From: Clostridium bowmanii
Lineage (GTDB): Bacteria > Bacillota > Clostridia > Clostridiales > Clostridiaceae
NCBI RefSeq assembly: GCF_018861315.1
Contig: NZ_JAHLDL010000006.1
Location: forward strand, 1 to 64,000
Direction: 5' to 3'
Length of the DNA: 64,000 nt
The translations under genes and the position numbers were made by a program. Below the pieces are notes generated by a model. The model saw only the letters and a program-made list of their open reading frames with translations. It was not told where the DNA came from and made no database searches. Positions within the stretch are counted from its first letter, which is position 1; the number at the start of each line of letters is the position of its first letter. This document shows positions 9,281-18,255 of the stretch, piece by piece.

Positions 9281-9330
9281 TTGAATGCTATTACACTTTT
9301 TGTTATAATCGTATTAATAAAAGTTAATAC
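9281..9330 (+). promoter_or_regulatory. Promoter and operator of the TetR-family gene
   Basis: TTGAAT at 9281-9286, 17-base spacer, TATAAT at 9304-9309. Directly behind is GTATTAA-N6-TTAATAC (9311-9330), a perfect inverted repeat covering the likely start site. Self-repression by the TetR-like product is the simplest reading. Confidence 0.65.
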
Positions 9331-9390
9331 ACTTAAAATAGCCTTTCTACTATTATCTTTTATTAATAATTATGTTTGTAGGTGAATTTA

Positions 9391-9966
9391 ATGTCAGAAT
9401 CACAGATAACAAAAAAAGCTCTCGCTCAATCAATTAAGAAATTAATGGAAACAATCCCCTTAGCTAAACTGTCAATTCATCAAATTGTGGATAACTGTGG
9501 CATTAATAGACAAACTTTTTACTACCATTTCAAAGATAAATTCGATCTTGTAAACTGGATTTATTATACTGAGGCTATAGAAAATATAGATAATTCTATA
9601 AAGTATGGTCACTGGACTGATGAGATGTATAAAACCTTGATATATTTTATGGATAATAAATCCTTTTATATTAATGCCCTTAGTACCCCAGGCCAAAATG
9701 CATTCGATGGATTTCTTTTTGAAAAAACCTACGATCTTATTATGGGAGTTATAAATGATATTTCCACTGGAATAAAAGTTTCAGACACAGATAAAAACTT
9801 TATTGCAGATTTTTATACTTATGCTTTTGTAGGTATAACCATACAATGGATAAAAAATAACATGAAAGAGCCCCCAAAAAAAGTAGTAGGTGATTTAAAT
9901 GATATGGTTGAAGGCAGTATGTTAGGTGCTTTAACCAGGTATTCTACTTATCACAAAAAAAATTAA
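9391..9966 (+). CDS. TetR/AcrR-family transcriptional regulator (DhaS-like)
   Basis: About 191 residues. The N-terminal 50 residues form a TetR-type helix-turn-helix (LSIHQIVDNCGINRQTFYYHFKDKFDLVNW). The C-terminal half is helical and resembles the family of DhaS/YfiR-like regulators with a TetR C-terminal domain; the ligand is unknown. I prefer ATG at 9391, which has AGGTG 8 bases upstream, over the GTG at 9382 that overlaps that site. An inverted repeat over its promoter suggests self-regulation. The gene behind it, a YeiH-type transporter, has a separate 5' region, so a direct link is not shown. Confidence 0.85.
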   Translation: MSESQITKKALAQSIKKLMETIPLAKLSIHQIVDNCGINRQTFYYHFKDKFDLVNWIYYTEAIENIDNSIKYGHWTDEMYKTLIYFMDNKSFYINALSTPGQNAFDGFLFEKTYDLIMGVINDISTGIKVSDTDKNFIADFYTYAFVGITIQWIKNNMKEPPKKVVGDLNDMVEGSMLGALTRYSTYHKKN

Positions 9967-9991
9967 ACATAATTATTATAGGCTGACTAAA

Positions 9992-10027
9992 AGATTGTAT
10001 CAAATTATTTTTGATATAATCTTTTTA
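9992..10027 (+). terminator. Terminator after the TetR-family gene
   Basis: AGATTGTATCAAA pairs with TTTGATATAATCT, followed by TTTTTAA. Confidence 0.75.
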
Positions 10028-10102
10028 AGTCTATTTTTGGTATAATAGTAGATGATATATTTAAAGACTTGAAATAAAATAATTTTAAGTAGGTGATGTC
10101 TT

Positions 10103-10219
10103 TTGGACTTAATTATAGCTCTTATTGGTACATTTGCGCTTTTAATTTTTAGTGTTCTTAAAGGTATATTTCTTGGATATCCATTAATAGCAGGACTACT
10201 CCTCTTCATTATAGTATAA
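10103..10219 (+). pseudogene. 38-codon membrane peptide or truncated transporter start
   Basis: A TTG-started frame with AGGTG about 8 bases upstream encodes 38 mostly hydrophobic residues (MDLIIALIGTFALLIFSVLK, then GIFLGYPLIAGLLLFIIV) and stops. It looks like the first one and a half membrane segments of a larger permease, cut by a stop, with no continuation recognised in the following 120 bases. It could instead be a real small membrane protein. Nothing shows its function. Confidence 0.4.
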
Positions 10220-10340
10220 TAAAAAGCCTAATATTAACACTGCGGAAATTAATACAAGCAATTAAATCATCGTCTTTGGAGATGAAATATCATTAAAACA
10301 AAATCCTAGTGACAAACATAAAAGATGAGGAGACTTTATT

Positions 10341-11348
10341 ATGAATTGGTTTAAACAAAATATTCAAGGAATATTATTTTCATTTATTCTAGCATTTATT
10401 GCTACATTGCTAGGAAATCTTCTACCAATAGTTGGCGGTCCTGTATTTGGTATCATCATTGGAATTATTATAAATAATGTATTTGGGAAGCCAAAAAATA
10501 CTTTAAAAGGAATAGGATTTACTTCTAAAAAAATACTTCAATGGTCAATAATTGTGCTTGGTGCGGGATTAAGTTTAACTACGGTGTTACAAACAGGCAT
10601 AGACTCATTATCTGTCACAGTTTTTACCTTATCTGCAGCTTTTATATCAGCTTATGGCTTTGGAAAATTATTAGGCATTCCCTCAAAGCTAAAAACCTTA
10701 ATCGGTGTAGGTACTGCCATATGTGGAGGATCAGCAATTGCTGCAATTGCTCCTATAATAGAAGCCGACGAAATGGAAATAGCATACTCCATTTCTACTA
10801 TATTCCTATTTAATATTATTGCAGTTCTTATTTTCCCACCCCTTGGCCATTTACTTCATTTCTCTGATAAAGCCTTTGGGCTTTGGGCCGGTACTGCTAT
10901 TAATGACACTTCTTCTGTAGTGGCTGCGGGGTATGCTTTCAGCAATGCGGCGGGAGCATATGCTACCATAGTTAAACTTACAAGAGCTACTTTAATTATA
11001 CCCATATCAATTATATTTAGTATTGTGGTCGCTATAAAAAAGAAGAAAGAATCAAAAGTGGATACAACAGTTAACTTTAGTTTTAAAAAAATATTCCCTT
11101 GGTTTATATTATGGTTTTTAGTAGCTTCACTATTAAATACTTTAGGACTATTTAAAGGAAACAGCATTTCATACATAAATACACTAGGTAAATTTATGAT
11201 AGTAATGGCTCTTTCCGCTATTGGACTCTCTTCAGACTTTAAAAAGATGATGAAAAATGGTGTTAAGCCTATCTTTCTTGGTCTTATAGTCTGGTTTACA
11301 GTTGCAATTATTAGTATAGCTGTGCAAGTTATAACAAAGCAAATGTAA
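10341..11348 (+). CDS. YeiH/YadS family (UPF0324) membrane transporter
   Basis: 335 residues with about ten hydrophobic segments, matching the YeiH family (putative sulfate exporters). Family landmarks visible are GGPVFGIIIGIIINN in the first segment, VLGAGLSLTTV, IGVGTAICGGSAIAAIAP and the GLWAGTAINDTSSVVAAGYA stretch, which is highly conserved. The substrate is not established. Start ATG at 10341 has GAGGAG 8 bases before it. The end is marked by a strong terminator shared with prfB from the other strand. It stands alone between the TetR gene and prfB. Confidence 0.85.
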   Translation: MNWFKQNIQGILFSFILAFIATLLGNLLPIVGGPVFGIIIGIIINNVFGKPKNTLKGIGFTSKKILQWSIIVLGAGLSLTTVLQTGIDSLSVTVFTLSAAFISAYGFGKLLGIPSKLKTLIGVGTAICGGSAIAAIAPIIEADEMEIAYSISTIFLFNIIAVLIFPPLGHLLHFSDKAFGLWAGTAINDTSSVVAAGYAFSNAAGAYATIVKLTRATLIIPISIIFSIVVAIKKKKESKVDTTVNFSFKKIFPWFILWFLVASLLNTLGLFKGNSISYINTLGKFMIVMALSAIGLSSDFKKMMKNGVKPIFLGLIVWFTVAIISIAVQVITKQM

Positions 11349-11377
11349 AATATTTAAAGTTGCTAAGGGTTTCATAT

Positions 11378-11433
11378 AAAGCAAACAAAAAAATCCAACA
11401 GAAAATTATTCTATTGGATTTTTTGTTTGCTTT
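11378..11433. terminator. Bidirectional terminator between yeiH-like gene and prfB
   Basis: AAAGCAAACAAAAAAATCCAA pairs almost completely with TTGGATTTTTTGTTTGCTTT across a short loop; T-runs exist in both directions. Confidence 0.8.
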
Positions 11434-11451
11434 ATCTAAAGGTACCTAGAG

Positions 11452-12559
11452 CTATTTATTACTTTTCCTAAGATACTCCTCAATGAAAATATCAATATCA
11501 CCGTCCATAACTGCATCTACATTTCCCATTTCTGTATTAGTCCTATGGTCTTTAACTAAGTTATATGGATGAAATACATAAGATCTGATTTGACTTCCCC
11601 AGCCATTATCTTTTAGATCTCCAGTTAAGTCTTCAATTCTATCCTTATGAGCTCTTTCCTTTAAATCTAGAAGTTTTGCCATAAGCATCTTCATTGCAGT
11701 TTGTTTATTGCTATGCTGACTTCTCTCATTTTGACATTGAACTACTATACCAGTAGGTATATGAGTAATTCTTATGGCTGACTCAGTTTTATTTACATGT
11801 TGTCCTCCAGCACCACCCGACCTAAATGTATCTATCCTAAGGTCATCAGGCCTTATATCAATATCTTGACTTTCCGTTAGCTCTGGTAGCACTTCACAAG
11901 AAGCAAAAGAAGTTTGCCTCTTACCATTTGCATTAAAGGGTGAAATTCTTACAAGCCTGTGCACACCCTTTTCAGCCTTTAAATATCCATAGGCAAACTC
12001 GCCAGTTATTTTTAATGTAACCGCTTTAATACCTGCTTCATCAGAGGGTTGATAATCTAAAACTTCTACATTATATCCCTTCTTTTCGCACCACCTTGAG
12101 TACATCCTATAAAGCATTTCTGTCCAATCTTGAGCATCACTTCCACCTGCACCGGTGTGAAGTGTTAGAATGGCATTATTTATGTCATATTTTCCAGACA
12201 GTAAAATTTCTATCCTGAACCTATCAGTATCATGGGCTAAATCTTTTAATTCGCTTTTTATTTCTTCTACAGAGGAATCATCATCTTCCTCCTCACTTAA
12301 TAAAGCGAGTACTTCTAAATCCTCTATCTTACTAACCACTAAATTAAACCTATCAATTCTATCTTTAATTCCCTTAGATTTCTGAGATATTTCTTGTGCT
12401 AGGTAAGTATCCTCCCAAAAGCTAGGTTCCTGCATTTTAAACTCAAACTCTTTTAACTCTTTTTCTAGTGTTGCTAGGTCAAAGAGACACCCTTATTTCT
12501 TCCGCATTAACTTTTATTACATTTAGTTCACTTGTTATTTCTTCCATTTGTACTATCAA
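11452..12559 (-). CDS. prfB: Peptide chain release factor 2 (needs +1 frameshift)
   Basis: Release factor recognising UGA and UAA. The main frame (11452-12478) carries the GGQ loop (RSGGAGGQHVNKTESAIRI) and SPF near the codon-recognition region (RISPFNANGKRQTSF). The first about 25 codons are in another frame and end at an in-frame UGA (12479-12481) inside the site CTT TGA C, so the full protein of about 368 residues needs a programmed +1 shift. The likely start is TTG at 12559 with AGAGGTG 6 bases ahead; the ATG at 12547 is farther away. An annotation that begins at the internal ATG 12435 would lose the N-terminus. It lies downstream of secA. Confidence 0.93.
12478..12493 (-). promoter_or_regulatory. 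Programmed +1 frameshift site of prfB
   Basis: The minus strand reads AGGGTGTCTCTTTGAC: a Shine-Dalgarno-like AGGGTG, three bases, CTT, then UGA C. This is the classic arrangement by which release factor 2 senses its own shortage at the UGA codon. Confidence 0.93.
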
Positions 12560-12611
12560 TTATTACACCTCTTTCATTATACTTAAAAAGGGGCACGCAA
12601 GAATTAATTGC

Positions 12612-12715
12612 CACCCCTTTAAATTATTAACCCATTTGCCATTCTCTGGGTCAGATAACAATTATTAATTGTTATCCCCTTTAACCTTCTCTGGGGCGAC
12701 TAATAATTATTAACC
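12612..12715 (-). repeat. Dispersed palindrome repeat, copy C (two to three units after secA)
   Basis: On the minus strand, just after the secA stop, come TTAATAATTATTAGTCGCC with CCAGAGAA, then GGGGATAACAATTAATAATTGTT with CTGACCCAGAGAATGG, then a worn third unit (TTAATAATTTAAAGGGG). The units share the palindrome-then-CCAGAGAA order of the copies at 856, 42910 and 45027, but here they lie after a gene and before prfB. Confidence 0.6.
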
Positions 12716-15211
12716 CCTACCGCAGCAGTTTTTATATTTTTTCCCTGAACCACAAGGGCAATCATCATTTCTTCCTGGTTTAACTTCTTTTGTAGTTGGC
12801 TCTTGTTTAACGGAATCATCATGATTAGTTGATGTAATTTTTGCAACCATTTCTCTTTCAGGAGCTTTTTCTATTTGCACGTGGAATAAGTATTTAACAG
12901 TTTCTGTCTTTATATTATCAATCATTTCAGCAAACATATCGCTACCTTCCATTTGGTAAGCTTGTGAAGGATCCTGTTGCTTATATGCTCTAAGTCCTAT
13001 ACCTTGCTTTAAATGCTCCATATCATCAATATGGTCCATCCATTTGCTATCTACAACTCTTAAAAGAATAACCCTTTCAACTTCTCTCATTTGTTCCTCA
13101 CCAAAGTGTTCTTCTTTCTGTGCATACATTTTTTCGGCTATATCTAAAAGAGTAGTTTTAATTTCCTCATTAGATGTTTTAGAAAGTTCTTCTATTGAAA
13201 CCATACCCTTTGGAAGGTATATTGGTTCAAGATAATTTATAAGTTTTACTAATTCCTCATCAAAAGTTTCCTCTGCACCACTAATGTGAGACGCAACTGC
13301 AGAAAAAATAACATCTTTCATCATCTCTTCAACTTGACCTTTTATATTTTCTCCCTGAAGAACTTCTGTTCTTTGTCTATAAATTATTTCCCTTTGTTGG
13401 TTCATTACATCATCATATTGAACAACATTTTTTCTTATATCAAAGTTATTTCCTTCAACTTTCTTTTGAGCACTTTCTATAGCTCCACTTACCATTTTAC
13501 TTTCAATAGCATCCTCATCAGTTAATCCTAATTTTTCTACCACTCCTTGAAGCCTTTCAGAACCAAATATTCTCATTAAGTCATCTTCCAGTGATATGTA
13601 AAATCTTGAGCTTCCTATGTCACCTTGACGACCAGAACGTCCTCTCAGCTGATTATCAATACGCCTAGATTCATGTCTTTCAGTTCCAATTATCTTAAGT
13701 CCTCCAGATTCAACAACGCCTTCTTCAAGCTTAATATCTGTACCACGACCCGCCATATTAGTTGCAATGGTAACCATACCAAGTGCGCCAGCATGAGCTA
13801 TTATTTCTGCTTCTTTTTCATGATATTTAGCATTAAGTACTTGATGGGGAATTCCTTTTCTTTTAAGCATCTCAGATAATAATTCTGATTTTTCTATACT
13901 AACAGTACCTACAAGAACCGGTTGCTTAACCTTATAAGTCTCAACTATTTCATCCACTATAGCTTTATATTTTCCCTTAACAGTTTTATATACTAAATCT
14001 GCATTATCAAGCCTTGTAAGTGGTCTATTTGTAGGGATTACTAATACATCTAGTCCGTATATTTCTCTAAATTCATTTTCTTCTGTAAGTGCGGTACCAG
14101 TCATACCTGATAATTTATTATACATTCTAAAATAGTTTTGGAAGGTAATTGTAGCAAGAGTTTTTGATTCTTTTTCAATTTTCACGCCCTCTTTTGCTTC
14201 AATAGCTTGATGAAGCCCATCACTATATCTTCTTCCTTCCATAAGTCTTCCAGTAAACTCATCTACAATTATAACCTCTCCATCTTTATCCATATAGTCT
14301 TTATCTTTTCTCATAATATAGTTTGCTTTTAGTGCTTGAACTACATGGTGCTGTACAGTCATATTTGCTGCATCAGCATAATTTTCTAAATGAAAATATT
14401 TTTCTGCCTTATCAATACCAGCATCAGACATTATAACAGCACTCGCTTTTTCATCTATAGTATAATCTTCTTCTTTCACTAGTCCCTTAACAAAATAATC
14501 TGCTACTTTATAAAAATCTGTAGATTTTTCTCCTTCTCCAGATATTATAAGTGGAGTTCTCGCTTCATCTATTAATATGGAATCAACCTCATCCACGATT
14601 ACAAAGTTTAATTTTCTTTGAACTCTCTCCTCTTTATAAACGCACATGTTATCTCTTAAATAATCAAATCCAAATTCATTATTTGTTCCGTAGGTTATAT
14701 CTGAATCATAAGCCGCATGTCTTTGAGTTTGATCTATATCATGAATAATTACACCCACAGAAAGGCCTAAAAATTCGTGTATTTTCCCCATCTCTATGCT
14801 ATCTCTTTTTGCAAGATAGTCATTAACTGTAACTACGTGAACACCTTCTCCTGATAGTGCATTCAAATATGATGGAAGAGTAGCCACTAAGGTCTTTCCT
14901 TCACCAGTTTTCATTTCCGTTATTCTTCCTTGGTGTAGTATTATACCACCTATTAGTTGTACTCTAAAATGCTTCATGTTAAGAACTCTCCATGAAGCTT
15001 CTCTAACTACTGCAAAGGCTTCAGGTAATATATCATCCAAAGTCTCTCCCTTATTTAGCCTAGCCTTAAATTCCTCTGTTTTAGCCTTAAGTTCCTCATC
15101 ACTTAAACTAGTCATTTTAGGGTCTAATTCTTCTATCTTATCCACAGTTGAAATTATTCTTTTTATTTCTCTATCACTATAACTACCAAACATTTTATCA
15201 AAAAATTTCAT
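12710..15211 (-). CDS. secA: Protein translocase ATPase SecA
   Basis: About 833 residues. The motor of the Sec export system, acting at the membrane with SecYEG. Seen: Walker A region [33 protein letters not shown], the preprotein-binding domain, [36 protein letters not shown], the helical scaffold, and a C-terminal zinc/SecB-type tail [20 protein letters not shown] prefer ATG at 15211 ([10 protein letters not shown]), with GAGG nine bases upstream, to the GTG at 15226 whose own start region contains that site. The stop codon runs into a cluster of repeats ahead of prfB. Confidence 0.96.
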   Translation of the reverse strand: MKFFDKMFGSYSDREIKRIISTVDKIEELDPKMTSLSDEELKAKTEEFKARLNKGETLDDILPEAFAVVREASWRVLNMKHFRVQLIGGIILHQGRITEMKTGEGKTLVATLPSYLNALSGEGVHVVTVNDYLAKRDSIEMGKIHEFLGLSVGVIIHDIDQTQRHAAYDSDITYGTNNEFGFDYLRDNMCVYKEERVQRKLNFVIVDEVDSILIDEARTPLIISGEGEKSTDFYKVADYFVKGLVKEEDYTIDEKASAVIMSDAGIDKAEKYFHLENYADAANMTVQHHVVQALKANYIMRKDKDYMDKDGEVIIVDEFTGRLMEGRRYSDGLHQAIEAKEGVKIEKESKTLATITFQNYFRMYNKLSGMTGTALTEENEFREIYGLDVLVIPTNRPLTRLDNADLVYKTVKGKYKAIVDEIVETYKVKQPVLVGTVSIEKSELLSEMLKRKGIPHQVLNAKYHEKEAEIIAHAGALGMVTIATNMAGRGTDIKLEEGVVESGGLKIIGTERHESRRIDNQLRGRSGRQGDIGSSRFYISLEDDLMRIFGSERLQGVVEKLGLTDEDAIESKMVSGAIESAQKKVEGNNFDIRKNVVQYDDVMNQQREIIYRQRTEVLQGENIKGQVEEMMKDVIFSAVASHISGAEETFDEELVKLINYLEPIYLPKGMVSIEELSKTSNEEIKTTLLDIAEKMYAQKEEHFGEEQMREVERVILLRVVDSKWMDHIDDMEHLKQGIGLRAYKQQDPSQAYQMEGSDMFAEMIDNIKTETVKYLFHVQIEKAPEREMVAKITSTNHDDSVKQEPTTKEVKPGRNDDCPCGSGKKYKNCCGRG

Positions 15212-15398
15212 ATTTTTCATCCTCACTATTCGTTTTAATAATTCTTAATATACAATTTAATAATTCCTAAATATACAATATAAAGTATACCACTTAATTT
15301 GTCGCTATTCAACTTATATGATTTGTTAATTATCAAGTTAATTATGAATAATCATCTATTGTCATATTGTCTAGAATACAAATTTTATCCTCAAAGAT

Positions 15399-15442
15399 AA
15401 AAAAGGACTAAAGTAAAGATAATCTTACTTTAGTCCTTTTGA
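15399..15442 (-). terminator. Terminator after raiA
   Basis: AAAAGGACTAAAGTAA pairs with TTACTTTAGTCCTTTT and a T-run follows on the minus strand. It separates raiA from secA. Confidence 0.85.
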
Positions 15443-15451
15443 TAAATCTTA

Positions 15452-15985
15452 TTAAAATTCTGGCTCTATCAATCCATAATTCCCATCTTTTCTTTTATAT
15501 ACTACATGTACTTCTGATGTTTCATCACTCATATATACGAAAAAACTATGTCCAACTAATTCCATTTGAAGCACTGCTTCCTCTGCTGACATAGGCTTAA
15601 ATGCAAATTTCTTTGTCTTTACTATTTTAGGCTCCATATCTTCTTCATTATTATTAGTATATAGTGGTATGCCTTTAAATTTAAGAGAAGTTCCACGATT
15701 TCTTTTTTCTAATTTTGTTTTGTGTTTTCTAATTTGTCCTTCTAATTTATCAACAACAAGGTCTAACGAAGTATACATATCATCATTTTGTTCTTCTGCT
15801 CTTAAAACAACTTCATTAAAAGGGATTGTAATTTCTATAGTGTGTCTATTCTTGTGAACCACTAAAGTTATCTGAGCTTCCACATCCGGATTAAAATATT
15901 TATCAAATCTTGATATTTTCTTTTCCAAAATATTTTTCAAGGCCTCTGTTATCTCTATGTTTTTACCTATTATTTTAACTTTCAT
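15452..15985 (-). CDS. raiA: Ribosome hibernation promoting factor, long form
   Basis: 177 residues. Binds 30S subunits and pairs ribosomes into inactive 100S dimers in resting cells. The N-terminal domain (MKVKIIGKNIEITEALKNIL) is the RaiA/YfiA fold; the C-terminal 55 residues (KTKKFAFKPMSAEEAVLQME to the end) are the dimerisation domain of long HPF proteins. ATG at 15985 has AGGGG nine bases upstream and gives the normal N-terminus; the longer reading from 16033 is unlikely. A structured RNA matching the raiA motif lies about 330 bases upstream, a pairing known from many clostridia. Confidence 0.93.
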   Translation of the reverse strand: MKVKIIGKNIEITEALKNILEKKISRFDKYFNPDVEAQITLVVHKNRHTIEITIPFNEVVLRAEEQNDDMYTSLDLVVDKLEGQIRKHKTKLEKRNRGTSLKFKGIPLYTNNNEEDMEPKIVKTKKFAFKPMSAEEAVLQMELVGHSFFVYMSDETSEVHVVYKRKDGNYGLIEPEF

Positions 15986-16230
15986 TACGTCCAGCCCCTT
16001 TCTAATATCTATATACCGCTTCTTATAAAGCATGTATTATAGTTGTATTTCTATATTATTACTTTTAGCACTAAATAGCAACCACTAAAATCAGAATTTA
16101 CACAATATTAACTCATTTTAAAGTTATTTATCTTAATATTGCTTGTTATTCCACCGTTTACTTACATTCGTTGTACATTGTTTATAGCAATCTCTTATGA
16201 TATAGTGTATAGTACACGGGTTTAAAAATC

Positions 16231-16262
16231 AAACTTAGGTCTGTATATACAGACCTAAGTTT
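16231..16262. repeat. Perfect 32-base palindrome between the raiA RNA and raiA
   Basis: AAACTTAGGTCTGTAT at 16231-16246 is followed immediately by its exact reverse complement. It lies after the first terminator of the RNA at 16313-16518 and before raiA. On the minus strand ATTTTTAAA follows, so it may be a back-up terminator; as DNA it could also be an operator. Confidence 0.6.
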
Positions 16263-16276
16263 ATAAACTAAAAAAT

Positions 16277-16310
16277 AAAAACTCCTAATATAATATTAGA
16301 AGTTTTTATA
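16277..16310 (-). terminator. Terminator of the raiA-motif RNA
   Basis: AAAAACTTCTAATA pairs with TATTAGGAGTTTTT on the minus strand, followed by ATTTTTTAG. Confidence 0.85.
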
Positions 16311-16312
16311 TA

Positions 16313-16518
16313 TTAAGTTAGTTGACCTGGTCTTTGACCCCACACTCGCCTGCTGGAGCTTTTGCTACCCGGAATTACCCTCTCACTACTTACACTCTCG
16401 CCCGTTAAGACGGCAGGACTAACCTCTAAGCCGCACCATGCTCGCTAAACTTTGTTTAACTTACGTGGATCGTTTCGCCTGCGACTGGCATCGACTTTCA
16501 ACCACAAACCTAACTTAC
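16313..16518 (-). ncRNA. Structured noncoding RNA, raiA motif
   Basis: A stretch of about 205 bases with near 50 percent GC in AT-rich surroundings and no open frame. TAAGTTAG near 16517 pairs with CTAACTTA at 16314-16321 to close it, and inner segments such as GCCAGTCGCAGGCG, GGTGCGGCTTAGAGG, CTGCCGTCTTAACGG and GGTCAAAGACC can fold. An intrinsic terminator follows at once. Length, strand and place just upstream of raiA fit the raiA RNA motif described by comparative genomics in Firmicutes. I could not run a covariance search; other structured RNAs remain possible. Confidence 0.75.
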
Positions 16519-16529
16519 TACAATAAATA

Positions 16530-17210
16530 TTATACCTTACTTTTGGCTATAGTCAATATGCAAACATTGTTATTTCCACTTTCTTTCAAAGTATGAGCGC
16601 AATGAAATGCCGTGGCCCCAGTGGTTATAACATCATCAAGCAGTAAGATATTTTTATTTTTTATAAACTTACAATCCTCAATGCTAAAACATTTCTCCAT
16701 ATTGTTCCATCTTTCTTCGCCGCTTAAACCTATTTGATCTTTAGTATCCATAGTTTTAATCAAATTGTAGATCAAGGTAATATTTAATGCCCTTGATATA
16801 TAGTTAGCCAAGTACTCACTTTGATTATATCCTCTCTTTTTCAGTGCCTTTTTAGTCATAGGTACATAAGCTATTAAATCAAACCGTAATTCCTTGCTTT
16901 TTACAAGCTCTAACATATACTTAGCTAAAATTTCTCCACATATAAAATCATTCCTATATTTAAGCCTGATAATTAACTCTTTTACTATATTTGAATAATA
17001 AAATACAGACCAAACCAGATATTTTTCTTCATTATGGCTTATATAAAAGCTTTCAGTGCATGGCCTCAATTTTTTCCTGCACTCAGTACACAATGCTTCA
17101 CTCTCCTGGCTATATTCATTGCAAATAACACAACACTCATCACCTGAATATATTAGTGAAGCCAGACAATAAAGTATGTTTTTTATATATTTAATAATCC
17201 TTTTTCCCAC
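16530..17210 (-). CDS. comFC: ComF family protein (phosphoribosyltransferase-like)
   Basis: 226 residues. An N-terminal zinc-ribbon with CCVICNEYSQESEALCTECRK (residues about 27-47) and a C-terminal phosphoribosyltransferase-type loop ILLLDDVITTGATAFHCA are the two family marks. ComFC takes part in DNA uptake during competence in naturally competent Firmicutes; in clostridia the role is not proven. The GTG start overlaps the end of the comFA-like gene by 28 bases, so the two are translated together. Confidence 0.85.
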   Translation of the reverse strand: MGKRIIKYIKNILYCLASLIYSGDECCVICNEYSQESEALCTECRKKLRPCTESFYISHNEEKYLVWSVFYYSNIVKELIIRLKYRNDFICGEILAKYMLELVKSKELRFDLIAYVPMTKKALKKRGYNQSEYLANYISRALNITLIYNLIKTMDTKDQIGLSGEERWNNMEKCFSIEDCKFIKNKNILLLDDVITTGATAFHCAHTLKESGNNNVCILTIAKSKV

Positions 17211-18211
17211 GCTTTCTTATTAAATTTTCTAGCTATACTTCTAGCTTTATCCATTTGTACCGTTTCCACATTACCTAAAAATATAGCTTCGCCCCTCTGC
17301 ATAGTTTCATATCTTCCAACCTTACTTGATAAATATAATAATTGCTTATAAGTAAATTTAGTATTATCAGCAAAGTAAACTATAACATCAACCGCATTGA
17401 ACTTTAAATAACTCTCTTCAAAATCATTAGTTACTATTATACCCTCATCTTTATGCATAAACTCTAGTGGAATATTATCATCACTTTTATTGCTAATATA
17501 TAAAAATAAGTCTTCACTTAACTTTTCTTTAAAATTACTTAGATACTGAAATACTACTTTAGCTTTTTCTTCATCTGGTGTAAAAATTATTACCTTTCTA
17601 TTAGATATAATTGACCAATTTAAATATTCATAAACTACCAAAGGTATATCAATATTAAGATTTATTCTTGTAGTTATGATTCTAGGCTCTATAATAGGAA
17701 TTCTATTGTTTTTTAATGGAAATATAATGGGAGAGCCTTCACTTAAAACATTCTCCACTGAATAAGCTAGTGCTATTCCATCAGATTTGCATGCCCTTAA
17801 CAATATTTTTTTTATCTGCTGTTTATTATATTTGGGAAAACTTCTAATATCATTATAAATTACCAAATCAAATTTTTCCCCAAGTTTTAATGCCTTTTCA
17901 TAATTACATATATGAAAATATTCATTTACACTACTAAAATTCTTTTCAGGCGAATGTACATATTCGCCCATATTACTAAATTTATTTATAAATGAAACAA
18001 TATCTATACTGTGCTGGTCTTCATTAGTTATATACAATATATTTTTCTTTTCATTAGCATGTGCAATTATAGTTTCTAACAATAGGTCAGAGGAATTATA
18101 AAACACAGATACAACATCAATTCTTTTTTTGCCACTTAAAGAACATCTTAAAATTTCTTTGCTTATTTCATCTTTTTCCTCACTAAGATTTAATTTTTCG
18201 GTGAAAAACAT
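17183..18211 (-). CDS. Decayed ComFA-like helicase-related protein
   Basis: About 342 residues, coupled to comFC. The layout follows the competence helicase ComFA: an FDLVIYNDIRSFP segment stands where the DEAD-type box (DEVDAFP) should be, a second RecA-like half begins near NRKVIIFTPDEEKAKVVFQY, and the end (GEAIFLGNVETVQMDKARSI) matches the ComFA tail. However no Walker A (GxGKT) is present, the acidic box is lost and the arginine motif reads LSSKVGRYE. So ATP-driven helicase activity is unlikely. Start ATG at 18211 follows GAGGAG. Downstream of recD2 by 44 bases. The ComFA link is inferred from order and local motifs. Confidence 0.6.
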   Translation of the reverse strand: MFFTEKLNLSEEKDEISKEILRCSLSGKKRIDVVSVFYNSSDLLLETIIAHANEKKNILYITNEDQHSIDIVSFINKFSNMGEYVHSPEKNFSSVNEYFHICNYEKALKLGEKFDLVIYNDIRSFPKYNKQQIKKILLRACKSDGIALAYSVENVLSEGSPIIFPLKNNRIPIIEPRIITTRINLNIDIPLVVYEYLNWSIISNRKVIIFTPDEEKAKVVFQYLSNFKEKLSEDLFLYISNKSDDNIPLEFMHKDEGIIVTNDFEESYLKFNAVDVIVYFADNTKFTYKQLLYLSSKVGRYETMQRGEAIFLGNVETVQMDKARSIARKFNKKAWEKGLLNI

Positions 18212-18255
18212 ATAATTTCTCCTCTTCAATTAAAGATTTGTTTAATTTAATTCAG

